Source: Gammaproteobacteria bacterium (GTDB taxonomy: Bacteria; Pseudomonadota; Gammaproteobacteria; Pseudomonadales; Oleiphilaceae). Taken from it: DNA of 64,000 bases. Shown piece by piece: positions 47,264 through 56,593 of this stretch. Below the pieces are notes generated by a model, which saw only the letters and a list, made by a program, of their open reading frames with translations, did no database searches and had not been told where the DNA came from. The first letter of the stretch is position 1; each line of letters starts with the position of its first letter. Location: contig PDSQ01000030.1 in the NCBI GenBank assembly GCA_002747055.1, forward strand, positions 1-64,000, read 5' to 3'. Both the position numbers and the translations under genes were made by a program.

Positions 47264-48507
47264 GCCATAGTGATGCGGTTCCGGTACAGGTGAATCCGGC
47301 AATAGATTCCCCGGCACTGGATCAACGGCTTTTACAAGCATTGGCTGACCAAGGTTTTGATCAGTTGACGGAAGTTCAGGCCAGGGCTATCCCGCCAGCT
47401 TTGGCCGGAAGCGACTTGCTGGTCGCGGCGAAAACCGGCAGTGGTAAAACGGCGGCATTTGTGCTGCCCATGTTACAACGCTTCCTGACGCAAACTTTTG
47501 CCACTAAGGTGATCCAAGGTTTGATACTGGTGCCGACACGGGAACTGGCTATTCAAATCAAGCGTACATTTGCGCAATTGGCTGCGTTTACCGATATCAA
47601 GTGCGCCCTGGTGATTGGCGGTGAGGATTTCAAACGCCAATTGGCGGCGGTACGCCGAATTCCCGAAGTCTTGATTGCCACTCCCGGGCGCTTGTTGGCC
47701 TATATGGAAGATGGCTATGTGGATTTCAGTCAACTGGAAATGCTGGTTCTGGATGAGGCTGACCGAATGCTGGATATGGGCTTTGTCGAGGCGATGCGAA
47801 CCATTGCAGGAGCCTGTAATCCTGACCGACAAACCTGGCTGTTTTCGGCTACCCTGAAAAACCGGGATGTCAGCCGGATTGCCGATTTGCTGCGTGAACC
47901 GCTAAGAATCAAGGTGGACACCCGGTTCCATGGCCATAGCCAAATTCGGCAACAACGGGTGTTGGCCGATGATGACAAACACAAGATTGCCCTGATCGCC
48001 GCCCTTGTCGCAGAGGAATCGGCAACTCGGGTGTTCGTGTTTTGCAATACAAGGATTCAGGTGCAACAGGTTTGTTCGATACTCAGATACAAAAAACTGA
48101 GGGCGGCCTATATTCATGGCGAAGTGTCGCAATCGAATCGCAAGAAAGTGCTGGAACAATTCAGGCAGGGAGTGTTTCAGGTCGTGGTGGCGACCGACCT
48201 TGCCGCTCGTGGGTTGGATATCGATGCTATCGATATGGTGATCAATTACACCGTTGCCCCTTCGGGAGACGATCATATGCACCGTGCGGGTCGAACTGGC
48301 CGGGCAGGGCGGCAGGGTAAAGTGGTTACCCTGGTGAATGCAATGGAGTGGAACCTGATGTCCAGTATCGAGCGCTATCTCAGGATTCGTTTCGAGCCGA
48401 GAAAAGTGACGGGACTGGAAGCTGACTATAGCGGCCCGAAGCGGCTCAAAAAATCTGGGAAAGTGGCCCGCAAGGGTAAAAGAAAAGCGAAGAAAAACAG
48501 GAAATGA
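47260..48507 (+). CDS. DEAD-box ATP-dependent RNA helicase
   Basis: A 415-residue RNA helicase. Motif Q is around FDQLTEVQARAIP, motif I AAKTGSGKT, motif II VLDEADRMLDMGF, motif III SAT, motif V ATDLAARGLDID and motif VI HRAGRTGRAGR. A lysine/arginine-rich tail (KKSGKVARKGKRKAKKNRK) follows, as in SrmB/RhlE relatives that act on ribosome assembly or mRNA decay. GTG 47260 overlaps the DUF3010 stop, indicating coupling. Confidence 0.93.
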   Translation: MSHSDAVPVQVNPAIDSPALDQRLLQALADQGFDQLTEVQARAIPPALAGSDLLVAAKTGSGKTAAFVLPMLQRFLTQTFATKVIQGLILVPTRELAIQIKRTFAQLAAFTDIKCALVIGGEDFKRQLAAVRRIPEVLIATPGRLLAYMEDGYVDFSQLEMLVLDEADRMLDMGFVEAMRTIAGACNPDRQTWLFSATLKNRDVSRIADLLREPLRIKVDTRFHGHSQIRQQRVLADDDKHKIALIAALVAEESATRVFVFCNTRIQVQQVCSILRYKKLRAAYIHGEVSQSNRKKVLEQFRQGVFQVVVATDLAARGLDIDAIDMVINYTVAPSGDDHMHRAGRTGRAGRQGKVVTLVNAMEWNLMSSIERYLRIRFEPRKVTGLEADYSGPKRLKKSGKVARKGKRKAKKNRK

Positions 48508-48705
48508 CCAGCGCCGAGTGGAGGCAAATCGGTTTATTGTTTCTATCCGCCACCCAACGATAAGCCACATTGTTTTGATTGCCTGCGGTGTCTGGTTGGC
48601 GCTGGTATGCTGTTCTGTTACCATTCCGCCATCGATTGACCAGGCGCTGAAGGCATTCACTTTGTTCCTGGTAACCACCCGGTAATCCACTTTTTTTGGA
48701 GCGTT

Positions 48706-49497
48706 ATGCAAACTGTTCGGCAATATGCGTTCGCAGATTCGTTACCCGTCCTGTTCGGTTATGTGCCAATGGGCATGGCATTTGGGTTGTTGTTTGAAAG
48801 TCAGGGCTATGCCTGGTATTGGGCAACCATTATGGGGTTGTTTATTTTTGCCGGTGCCGCTCAGTTTATCGCGGTTGGTTTATTGGCGGCCCATGCCGGT
48901 TGGATAGAAGTGGCGGTAACCACGCTGTTGCTTAATTCTCGCCATGTATTTTATGGCTTGTCGATGCTAACTCGCTATCAAGCGAAAGGACTGGAAAAGT
49001 TCTATTTGATATTTGGCCTGACGGATGAAACCTACTCTCTGCTGTCGGCCCAAACCCGAGAGTTCAGCGATATGGCACGACAAAGCCGTTATCAATTGTG
49101 GGTAACGGGTCTGAATCACAGCTACTGGATTACCGGTTGCACCCTTGGCGCGTTACTTGGAACCATGGCCAGTTTTGATACCCAGGGCTTGGAATTTACT
49201 TTGCCAGCACTGTTTTTGGTGTTGGTGATCGAGCAATACAAAGCGACGCAAAAACTCTTTCCGTTTATCATTGCGATATTTTCGGCTGTGGTATCGTTAA
49301 CTTTGTTTGATACGGACAACCTGCTGCTGATTTCCATCTCTCTTACCCTGGGTCTGTTGCTTGGCTATCGAAAAGCGGGTGTTGCTGATAAAACGGCTTT
49401 CAACAGAGGGGCGGTTGACAGAAAGACAGTTACTTGTGATTCATCCGGTTTGACCGATGAATCCCAGGTGACCCCAGATGAAGGAGGGTTATCCTGA
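48706..49497 (+). CDS. azlC: AzlC-family branched-chain amino-acid exporter, large subunit
   Basis: A 263-residue membrane protein of the AzlC/LIV-E family with about 6-7 helices. Hallmarks are LPVLFGYVPMGMAFGLLFE and LLNSRHVFYGLSM. It pairs with AzlD to export branched-chain amino acids or analogues. The C-terminal about 40 residues are polar and look like a lineage-specific tail. Start ATG follows ggagcgtt. Confidence 0.92.
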   Translation: MQTVRQYAFADSLPVLFGYVPMGMAFGLLFESQGYAWYWATIMGLFIFAGAAQFIAVGLLAAHAGWIEVAVTTLLLNSRHVFYGLSMLTRYQAKGLEKFYLIFGLTDETYSLLSAQTREFSDMARQSRYQLWVTGLNHSYWITGCTLGALLGTMASFDTQGLEFTLPALFLVLVIEQYKATQKLFPFIIAIFSAVVSLTLFDTDNLLLISISLTLGLLLGYRKAGVADKTAFNRGAVDRKTVTCDSSGLTDESQVTPDEGGLS

Positions 49498-49817
49498 TGC
49501 CGGATACGCTTTATCTTGCCGGTTTTATCGCAGTTATGGCAATCGCCACCTTCCTGACCAGAGTTACATCATTTGTGCTGTTCAGAAATAAAGGTGGTCA
49601 TCCAGCCATCGAATTTCTCGGTACGTATTTACCACCCGCTATTATGCTGCTGTTGGTGATTTACTGTTTTAAGGATAAGGATGTGACAAACCCGGTTTCG
49701 ATCGCGCCAGAAACGGTTTCACTCGCTCTGGTAGCGGTTTTGCATCTGACACTGAAAAACCCGCTAGTCAGTATTGCGGTTGGAACCCTGTGTTATATGA
49801 TACTGGCGCAAGGATGA
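49497..49817 (+). CDS. azlD: AzlD-family exporter, small subunit
   Basis: A 106-residue membrane protein with about three to four helices. The family motif VMAIATFLTRVTSFVLF lies at the N-terminus, followed by GTYLPPAIMLLLVIYCFKD. It starts on the last base of the azlC stop codon, so the two subunits are coupled. Confidence 0.92.
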   Translation: MPDTLYLAGFIAVMAIATFLTRVTSFVLFRNKGGHPAIEFLGTYLPPAIMLLLVIYCFKDKDVTNPVSIAPETVSLALVAVLHLTLKNPLVSIAVGTLCYMILAQG

Positions 49818-49833
49818 GACAAAATTTGACCGG

Positions 49834-49865
49834 TTGAAAATAATTTAGTTCTTGCTAAATTATTT
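49834..49865. promoter_or_regulatory. Promoter of sitABCD overlapped by a perfect palindrome, likely MntR operator
   Basis: Perfect 11-bp arms (49838-49848 and 49855-49865) with a 6-bp spacer sit on a promoter made of TTGAAA (49834-49839) and TAAATT (49856-49861), 16 bp apart. A regulator bound here would block RNA polymerase. The DtxR/MntR-family gene at the end of the operon is the obvious candidate; a Fur-family protein is the alternative. Confidence 0.7.
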
Positions 49866-49909
49866 AGCCAGCTGATATATTACCTCCTTTAGTTTTTACG
49901 GAGTAAATT

Positions 49910-50866
49910 ATGTCGATGGCTGTGTGCGGTGTTAGAGAAAGTGTAAAAAAGAGTGTCAAAAAGTGTTTGGCTGTTTTGTTGCTGGTGCCATTGTGTGTTG
50001 TCAGTACCCAAATCGCTTCGGCCGCAGATAAATTCAAGGCGGTAACCACTTTTACCGTTATTGCCGATATTGCGCGCAATGTGGCTGGAGATGCCGCAAT
50101 TGTCGAATCCATTACCAAACCCGGTGCCGAGATCCATGATTATCAGCCTACACCGAAGGATATTGTTCGGGCGCAGGGCGCCGATGTCATTTTCTGGAAC
50201 GGATTGAATCTGGAGCGCTGGTTCAAACGTTTTCTCCAGGATATCGACGATGTGCCAAGTGTAGTGGTATCGGCTGGTGTGGTACCCATGTCCATTTATG
50301 AAGGCCCCTATACAGGCAAACCCAATCCGCACGCGTGGATGTCTACTGAAAGTGCCCTGATCTACATCGATAATATTCGCCGGACTTTTGTTGAAATGGA
50401 CCCGGATAACGCTGCCGTATACAACGCCAATGCCGCTGCCTACGCCACCCGGGTCAAAGCGATCAAGGCCGAGCTGGTCGCGGATCTGAAAAATATTCCG
50501 GCCGATAAACGGTTTTTGGTCACCTCCGAAGGCGCGTTTAGTTATTTGGCAAAAGATTTGAATATGCAAGAGGTTTACCTGTGGCCAATGAACGCCGATC
50601 AGCAAGGGACACCGCAACAGGTGCGTAAGGTAATAGATACTGTGCGTAAAAATGCGATTCCGGTGGTATTCAGCGAAAGTACGATTTCAGACAAACCTGC
50701 CAAACAAGTCGCCGCTGAAACTGATGCCAGCTACGGTGGTGTGCTCTATGTCGATTCATTGAGTGAGCCGGATGGAAAAGTCCCTACCTATCTGGATCTG
50801 CTGAGAGTGACCACTCATACCATATCCAGTGCCTTTGCCCGTGCTTTGGCCGACAACAAGGACTGA
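49910..50866 (+). CDS. sitA: Manganese/iron ABC transporter substrate-binding protein
   Basis: A 318-residue cluster A-I metal-binding protein. The signal peptide ends around QIASAAD (about residue 38), preceded by a charged N-terminus with several lysines. Metal ligands of the family are the His of GAEIHDYQPTPKD, the His of NPHAWMS, a Glu in VTSEGAFSYLAKD, and the Asp of LYVDSLSE. This is the SitA/YfeA/MntC pattern rather than ZnuA, since there is no His-rich loop. First gene of the operon; ribosome site cggag. Confidence 0.92.
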   Translation: MSMAVCGVRESVKKSVKKCLAVLLLVPLCVVSTQIASAADKFKAVTTFTVIADIARNVAGDAAIVESITKPGAEIHDYQPTPKDIVRAQGADVIFWNGLNLERWFKRFLQDIDDVPSVVVSAGVVPMSIYEGPYTGKPNPHAWMSTESALIYIDNIRRTFVEMDPDNAAVYNANAAAYATRVKAIKAELVADLKNIPADKRFLVTSEGAFSYLAKDLNMQEVYLWPMNADQQGTPQQVRKVIDTVRKNAIPVVFSESTISDKPAKQVAAETDASYGGVLYVDSLSEPDGKVPTYLDLLRVTTHTISSAFARALADNKD

Positions 50867-50871
50867 AATAG

Positions 50872-51729
50872 ATGAAGGGAATTCTGAGACTTGACAATGT
50901 GGGTGTCACCTATCCCAATGGCCATGTCGCGCTGGAGGGGGTAAACGGTAGTATGGATGTCGGTTCCATTTGCGGCTTGGTCGGTGTCAACGGGGCGGGA
51001 AAATCCACTTTGTTCAAGGCCATAATGGGCTTTGTGACACCCACTACCGGCACTGTGGAAATTGCCGAACTGAACGTTGCCCAGGCACTGAAACGGAATC
51101 TGGTTTCCTATGTGCCGCAAACGGAAGAAGTGGATTGGAATTTCCCGGTATTGGTAGAAGACGTGGTGATGATGGGGCGCTATGGCTATATGGGTTTTAT
51201 GCGCCGGCCTTCCGAATCGGATCACCATGCTGCCGATGAAGCGTTGGCCCGGGTTGGTATGAATGCGTTCAAGAAACGTCAGATTGGCGAGTTGAGTGGT
51301 GGTCAGAAGAAGCGCGTATTTGTGGCCCGGGCATTAGCCCAGGGCGGTCAGGTCATTCTGCTGGACGAGCCTTTTACCGGAGTCGATATCAAGACAGAAG
51401 AATCTCTGGCGGCATTGTTCCGGACTTTGGCGGCAGAAGGCAGGCTGATTCTGGTCTCCACCCACAATCTGGGCAGTGTCCCGAGCTTTTGTGATGATGT
51501 TATGCTGATTGATACCAAGCTGCTGGCCTATGGTCCGGTGGAAACCACCTTCACCAAACAGAATCTGGCCACTGCTTTTGGCGCTATGCTGCGTCACCAC
51601 AATATTGGTGGTCAGGAGCTGCATGATGACCAGGATGCGCGCGGTATTTCGGTACTGACTGATGACGAGCGGCCACTCGTTCTGTACGGTGAGGAGAGTG
51701 ATCAGCATATTCTGAAGGTGCACCAATGA
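50872..51729 (+). CDS. sitB: Manganese/iron ABC transporter ATP-binding protein
   Basis: A 285-residue ATPase. Walker A is GVNGAGKST, signature LSGGQKKRVFVARALAQGG, Walker B VILLDEPFTGVD, switch His in VSTHNL. The C-terminal extension of about 50 residues after the core (from about 235) is polar and typical of SitB/YfeB proteins. It starts 5 bases after sitA and overlaps sitC by 4. Confidence 0.93.
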   Translation: MKGILRLDNVGVTYPNGHVALEGVNGSMDVGSICGLVGVNGAGKSTLFKAIMGFVTPTTGTVEIAELNVAQALKRNLVSYVPQTEEVDWNFPVLVEDVVMMGRYGYMGFMRRPSESDHHAADEALARVGMNAFKKRQIGELSGGQKKRVFVARALAQGGQVILLDEPFTGVDIKTEESLAALFRTLAAEGRLILVSTHNLGSVPSFCDDVMLIDTKLLAYGPVETTFTKQNLATAFGAMLRHHNIGGQELHDDQDARGISVLTDDERPLVLYGEESDQHILKVHQ

Positions 51730-52568
51730 TTGATTCGCTGTTGGAACCCTTTACCTATCAATATATGGTTCGAGCTATCTGGGTTAGCGCCATGGTAGGA
51801 GGTGTTTGTGCTTTTCTGTCCGCTTACTTGATGTTGAAAGGCTGGTCATTGATGGGGGATGCGCTGGCCCATTCCATTGTGCCAGGTGTCGCATTGGCCT
51901 ATCTGTTGGCTTTGCCTTACGCCTTGGGCGCGTTTTTTGCCGGTTTGATCGCCGCTTTGAGCATGGCTATTGTCAAGAAAAAAACCAAACTAAGAGAAGA
52001 TACATCGATCGGTATGATTTTTACCAGTTTCTTTGCTGCCGGATTGTTGCTGGTATCCATCAATCCCACCTCGGTTAGTATTCAGGCGATCATTCTTGGT
52101 AATATCCTTGCCATTTCGGATTACGATGTCACTCAGGTCGTTATTATTTCGGTCGTCTGCCTGGTCATTTTGTGTCTGAAATGGAAAGATTTACTGGCTA
52201 TTTTCTTTGATGAGAATCATGCTCGTAGTATTGGTCTGTCGGTGACTTTTTACCATATCCTGTTTTTTACCCTGCTCAGCGCCGCCTGTGTGGCGGCACT
52301 GCAAACGGTGGGTGCGTGTTTGGTTATCGCGATGGTGATCACGCCGGGGGCGACCGCATATCTGCTCACTGACAGATTTGGCGTTCTTATTGTTATGTCG
52401 TTCTTGCTCGGTGCTGTCACCAGCGCAGGTGGTGCCTACCTGAGTTACCACACGGATGCCAATCCGGGTGGCCTGATTGTCACTCTGCAAACGGTCATTT
52501 TTTTAATCGTGTTTTTTTTCGCACCCAAATATGGCTATTTAAAACGCCGGGCGGTGACCAATGGATAG
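51726..52568 (+). CDS. sitC: Manganese/iron ABC transporter permease
   Basis: A 280-residue ABC-3 family permease with about eight helices. Typical segments are YLMLKGWSLMGDALAHSIVP, KLREDTSIGMIFTSFFAAG and VGACLVIAMVITPGATAYLL. It pairs with the homologous SitD. Overlaps sitB by 4 bases and sitD by 8. Confidence 0.93.
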   Translation: MIDSLLEPFTYQYMVRAIWVSAMVGGVCAFLSAYLMLKGWSLMGDALAHSIVPGVALAYLLALPYALGAFFAGLIAALSMAIVKKKTKLREDTSIGMIFTSFFAAGLLLVSINPTSVSIQAIILGNILAISDYDVTQVVIISVVCLVILCLKWKDLLAIFFDENHARSIGLSVTFYHILFFTLLSAACVAALQTVGACLVIAMVITPGATAYLLTDRFGVLIVMSFLLGAVTSAGGAYLSYHTDANPGGLIVTLQTVIFLIVFFFAPKYGYLKRRAVTNG

Positions 52569-53451
52569 TCTGCAAACTCTGATTCTGGAACCCCTGTCTT
52601 ATGGTTTTATGCAACGTGCGTTGCTGATGTCATTGATTATAGCGATAATTTGTTCGGTGTTTTCCTGCTTTCTGGTGCTCAAGGGCTGGTCACTGATGGG
52701 TGATGCAATTTCCCATGCGGTACTGCCCGGTCTGGCTATCGCTTATGTGCTGGGTATTTCACTGATGATAGGTGCCTTTGTCGCTGGTCTGACTTGCGCG
52801 ATAGCCACCGGAGCCATCAAAGATAACTGTCGGGTCAAAGAGGATGCGGTAATGGGAATTGTATTCTCTGGTATGTTCGCTTTTGGCCTGGTGTTGTTGA
52901 CTAAAATTGAAACGGATGTGCATTTGCTGCATGTGTTATTTGGTAATGTGTTGGGAATTTCCGATGCCGATCTGATTGAAGCGGGTTCTGTCGCGGTGTC
53001 GTGTTCGCTGATTATGCTGGTCAAGCGCCGTGACCTGATGCTTTATTGCTTCGATCCGAACCACGCCAGTGCGATCGGTCTGCCAGTACGGGTATTGCAC
53101 TTTGGGTTGTTGATCCTGCTGGCGCTGACCATAGTCTCGTCGCTCAAGGCGGCGGGGATCATTCTGGTCATCGCCATGCTGATTGCGCCCGGTGCGATAG
53201 GCTTTTTGTTGGCTCGTTCTTTTGACCAAATGTTGCTGGTGGCACTCAGCGTCTCGATTTTTTCCTGTATCACAGGCACTATCATGAGCTTTCACCTGGA
53301 TGCAGCCACGGCACCATTGATTATCGTGATTCAGGCAGTGCTATTTTTGCTTGCGCTTGTGTACAATCAGCTTCGTGATTTTACACGAGGACTAGCCCAT
53401 GTCACCCAGAAACGCCAAAGAACAGGAAATGTTAAATCTGGTTGCGCCTGA
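52561..53451 (+). CDS. sitD: Manganese/iron ABC transporter second permease
   Basis: A 296-residue ABC-3 permease paralogous to SitC: FLVLKGWSLMGDAISHAVLP, RVKEDAVMGIVFSGMFAFG and AAGIILVIAMLIAPGAIGFL correspond one to one. Two permease genes are the mark of SitABCD/YfeABCD systems, as against MntABC with one. Its last 53 bases also encode the start of mntR in another frame. Confidence 0.93.
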   Translation: MDSLQTLILEPLSYGFMQRALLMSLIIAIICSVFSCFLVLKGWSLMGDAISHAVLPGLAIAYVLGISLMIGAFVAGLTCAIATGAIKDNCRVKEDAVMGIVFSGMFAFGLVLLTKIETDVHLLHVLFGNVLGISDADLIEAGSVAVSCSLIMLVKRRDLMLYCFDPNHASAIGLPVRVLHFGLLILLALTIVSSLKAAGIILVIAMLIAPGAIGFLLARSFDQMLLVALSVSIFSCITGTIMSFHLDAATAPLIIVIQAVLFLLALVYNQLRDFTRGLAHVTQKRQRTGNVKSGCA

Positions 53452-53845
53452 AACCCAGGCGCGCTGGTTCGCCCGGGTGCGTAAAGAACACCAACGAGAA
53501 ACAACCGAAGACTACGTTGAATTGATTGCTGACCTGATTGATTGTCACCAGGAAGCGCGTGCCAGCGAACTGGCAGCACGTCTTGGCGTGGCCCAGTCTA
53601 CCGTGACCAAAATGCTGACGCGCTTACAGGATAACGGTTACATCAAGAGTGAGCCTTATCGGTCAATTTTTCTGACCGAGAAAGGTCGTGACCTGGCAAA
53701 GAACTGTAAGTGGCGGCATCGGGTTGTGCTCGATTTTCTGATTCGTCTGGGAGTCGACCCGGAAGTGGCCGAATACGATGCCGAGGGTATCGAGCACCAT
53801 GTCAGCCAAGTCACGCTGGAAATAATGGAGAAATTTAAGGGCTGA
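53399..53845 (+). CDS. mntR: DtxR-family manganese-responsive regulator MntR
   Basis: A 148-residue metalloregulator. The winged helix lies at about 35-95 (ASELAARLGVAQSTVTKMLT). The metal and dimer domain follows with RHRVVLDFLIRLGVDPEVAEYDAEGIEHHVS, whose Glu, His and Asp residues match those that bind Mn in MntR. The N-terminal extension (WFARVRKEHQRETTEDYVEL) aligns with E. coli MntR. Its start lies 53 bases inside sitD. The gene probably represses the operon through the palindrome at 49838. Confidence 0.92.
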   Translation: MSPRNAKEQEMLNLVAPETQARWFARVRKEHQRETTEDYVELIADLIDCHQEARASELAARLGVAQSTVTKMLTRLQDNGYIKSEPYRSIFLTEKGRDLAKNCKWRHRVVLDFLIRLGVDPEVAEYDAEGIEHHVSQVTLEIMEKFKG

Positions 53846-54254
53846 AAGGTCGGCGGTGTCCTTGGTTTCGTTGCCAGGCTTTGGCTCTCCTATCGTTTTC
53901 CCGCGAGTTACCTTTTAGTCCTGTCGATTGAAAATACAGTGGTCTTGGCCGTGTCTTTTCTACAAGCCGAATCCCTCCACAAACCTGACACAGACCTGTG
54001 TTCTAATAGCGTTCGATTACTTATCTATCGAATATTTCTTTCCAAGCTAGCCGTAAAGTCGCGTCGTCTTTATCTTATATCGCCTTCATTCTATAAATCT
54101 AAGTGAACATACGAGTGATAATACTTCTCATTACATTTTCGTTATTATATGATTGTACCACTGCTGGTTTTACCTGTTCTTGGGTCAGAAATCGTTTTGG
54201 GTTTGAGTCATGGCGCGGGTAAGTCGGCTTAATCGAGTTTAGAGAGGTGCGATA
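53846..54254. other. Regulatory intergenic region before the lipoprotein gene
   Basis: About 410 bases with no supported gene. The only clear element is the Fur-box-like site listed separately at 54115. The rest shows nothing I can name. Confidence 0.6.
54115..54134. promoter_or_regulatory. Fur-box-like site before the lipoprotein gene
   Basis: The reverse strand reads aatgagaagtattatc, close to the usual Fur half-site arrangement (AATGAGAATNATTATC). It lies about 120 bases before the lipoprotein start. A near-identical site occurs at 58744 before the TonB operon of the same module. Confidence 0.6.
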
Positions 54255-56462
54255 ATGAAACTTAAAAATTACCGTCGTGGTTTTTCAACAAATATCTTAA
54301 AGGGGCTGTTGTTGACGGTGGCAGCTTTCATGTTGGCTGCTTGTAATGATAGTGATGATAAGGCGGCCGATACCTCGCTCGTTGCAGGCACAAACAATTT
54401 GACCGTTCAAGCCGGTGAAACGACAAATTATGGTTTGAATATAACCGGCGCCGGTCGGGATAAGTTAACCTATACCATTGCAACTCATCCCGCTCATGGT
54501 GTGGCGTCGATCGATGCCGATGGTACGATTACCTACGCAGCGGCGAATTACATTGGTAGTGACAGATTGGTCGTGGCAGTCAGTGACGGGTCAAACACCG
54601 TGGATGCAGCGGTCGATATCACACTCCAGGCGGAACCGGCATTTGATTATCAATTCTATCGAGTCCAAAACCCGGATGTGCCAGGTACTTATCAGATTGT
54701 TCGCTATGATCCCAATGACGATAACGAAGCGTCTAATCAGATTGTCGTCAAGCAAGGTGCGATCCTGAGCAATAAAGTGTTTGTGATGAGCGGTGCAAAG
54801 ACGGATGACAGCGTGCTCTATCTGAAACGCGAATACGCGGTATTTCAGGAGCAGGGCGCATTTGAGGTGCGTCAAACTTCGGATGATCCCCCAGTTGAGT
54901 ACACTTTTTATACTGATACTGTGCTAAAGGCATTCGATGCGCGTAACGCCAATGTCGAAAGGGTGATTTATCGCGGCTCGATGTTAAGCGATGAAATGAA
55001 AGCGCAAGGTGTCTCTGTACTCGGCAATAAGTATAAATTGTATACCACAGAGTCGGATATCGACGACTCTTACGTTCAACTCAAGGCGTTTGATGCCCTG
55101 CCAGATTTGTTACGCAGTGAATCTGAAGGTGAAAAGACACAGTTGCCCGTGGTGGTACGTATATCCGACAGTGTTGCTGTGGTGGGGCGTATGATAACCC
55201 CGATAGTGAATGCTAGTGGTGTAGTGGAAAAAGTATTGATCAATGAGTTGGGCGCGTATACAGACGATACGGTGGACTCGGTGGCCAAGACATTGAAAGT
55301 GTGTGATCCGGCGCTGGCCGCCTGTACTCCTATCGTCGGCACCAATGGTGCTTACCATTTGTTGGCCAAAAACGATGCGACGGTTTATATGGCCAAGGAA
55401 GGCGATCAGACCATCTATGCCTACTCAGTTGCCAATGACAGTGTGAGTGCAGTGACCGGCGTGCAATACCCGGCGCCCTATGATGGAATGCATCATCAGA
55501 TTGCTTTCAATGCCGGTCACGGAGGTTCGGGTATTTTTTCCAACTTCTATAACATGGCGGGCGTCGTTGATACGCTTTCTGAGGGTGACCAGAGCTATTT
55601 GCTGATCAACTACAATCTGGATACCCAGGATCCCGTGGGTGAAGGCAGGTACAGTGCTTATGGCTCAAATCCTTATGTCCATAAAAATGCGATGATTCTG
55701 ACATTAAGAGGCACACAAGGCAAAAAAGTGTACGATAACGGAACCGGTATCGATCTGATGGATGAATCAGACAGTGTCGAGGTTTCCTACAATATGTCAC
55801 TGGCTGCGGTCAAAAATGGTTATTTGTTACTTGAAGCGTCTAAATTCAACGGCTCCGAGAGCAAAAACTTTCACTATCTCGTTGGCTGGTTAGACACCAA
55901 TACGGAAACCACCAAGACGGCTTTGGACAATGCTGTGGTTGATAAGGATATTTCTTACTTCACCTCTATTCGTGTGCCACCCATTGCGGTTGGAGAGTAT
56001 ATTTATGTCAACGAAGATTCTTATCTGGAAGGCGAAACCGGTGGTTCTGCCAATCGTATCTATAACATCTATAAAATGCCGATCGACAATCCGATGCTGA
56101 CAAAAGATAGCGCGGCGGTTCAGCACGTATTGGGCCGTATGTACTTCGAGCGCAGTGCTTACCGTACTTCGGGTATTTACGATGGTAATGTCTTGCTGTG
56201 GAACAGGCACAACAATGGTACTGTCCTCAATGCGACTACCGGCGAGATCATGGGTGTTGCAACTGAAAATGTGGATGCCGGCATCACCAACGTCGTAGCC
56301 GATCGCGTCGGCAATGGAACTTTGGCTGGTATTGGTGGTTTGTTTGGTCTGCATATGTTTACCGGCCATGGCGCGACCCCGTTCCTGGCCAGCGGTGAGG
56401 CTGCCGTTGCGGGTTCACTGAAGTCAGTCAACCAGATCGAAGGCGCCTGGATTATCGACTGA
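54255..56462 (+). CDS. Large lipoprotein of a receptor module, unknown family
   Basis: A 735-residue lipoprotein. The signal peptide ends in the lipobox MLAAC (Cys at about residue 29), followed by a Ser/Asp-rich tether. Residues about 40-125 look like a cadherin/Ig-type beta domain (VASIDADGTITYAAANYIGS). The rest is beta-rich with recurring strand pairs (YMAKEGDQTIYAYSVANDS; VLLWNRHNNGTVLNATTGEI), as in beta-propellers. Two His-Gly motifs stand out (NAGHGGSG and FTGHGAT), besides MHHQ. I do not recognise the family. With a Fur-like site upstream and a TonB receptor downstream, a role as surface co-receptor for an iron or haem ligand is likely but inferred. Confidence 0.8.
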   Translation: MKLKNYRRGFSTNILKGLLLTVAAFMLAACNDSDDKAADTSLVAGTNNLTVQAGETTNYGLNITGAGRDKLTYTIATHPAHGVASIDADGTITYAAANYIGSDRLVVAVSDGSNTVDAAVDITLQAEPAFDYQFYRVQNPDVPGTYQIVRYDPNDDNEASNQIVVKQGAILSNKVFVMSGAKTDDSVLYLKREYAVFQEQGAFEVRQTSDDPPVEYTFYTDTVLKAFDARNANVERVIYRGSMLSDEMKAQGVSVLGNKYKLYTTESDIDDSYVQLKAFDALPDLLRSESEGEKTQLPVVVRISDSVAVVGRMITPIVNASGVVEKVLINELGAYTDDTVDSVAKTLKVCDPALAACTPIVGTNGAYHLLAKNDATVYMAKEGDQTIYAYSVANDSVSAVTGVQYPAPYDGMHHQIAFNAGHGGSGIFSNFYNMAGVVDTLSEGDQSYLLINYNLDTQDPVGEGRYSAYGSNPYVHKNAMILTLRGTQGKKVYDNGTGIDLMDESDSVEVSYNMSLAAVKNGYLLLEASKFNGSESKNFHYLVGWLDTNTETTKTALDNAVVDKDISYFTSIRVPPIAVGEYIYVNEDSYLEGETGGSANRIYNIYKMPIDNPMLTKDSAAVQHVLGRMYFERSAYRTSGIYDGNVLLWNRHNNGTVLNATTGEIMGVATENVDAGITNVVADRVGNGTLAGIGGLFGLHMFTGHGATPFLASGEAAVAGSLKSVNQIEGAWIID

Positions 56463-56490
56463 TCGGTCAGTGTGTCAATTGGCCTGAAAC

Positions 56491-56524
56491 AAAACCTGTG
56501 GGGTAAATGCCCTGCAGGTTTTTT
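56491..56524 (+). terminator. Intrinsic terminator between lipoprotein and receptor genes
   Basis: Arms aaacctg (from 56492) and caggttt (56515-56521) enclose an inner ggg/ccc pairing and are followed by a T-run. It lies 28 bases after the lipoprotein stop and about 70 bases before the receptor start. Since no clear promoter is visible between them, partial read-through may set a high lipoprotein-to-receptor ratio. Confidence 0.75.
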
Positions 56525-56593
56525 CGGTTTGATCTGACCGCACCTCGATTCTCATCACTCACCTGTATAGTGCCAAACTGTCAAGGGCATTTC

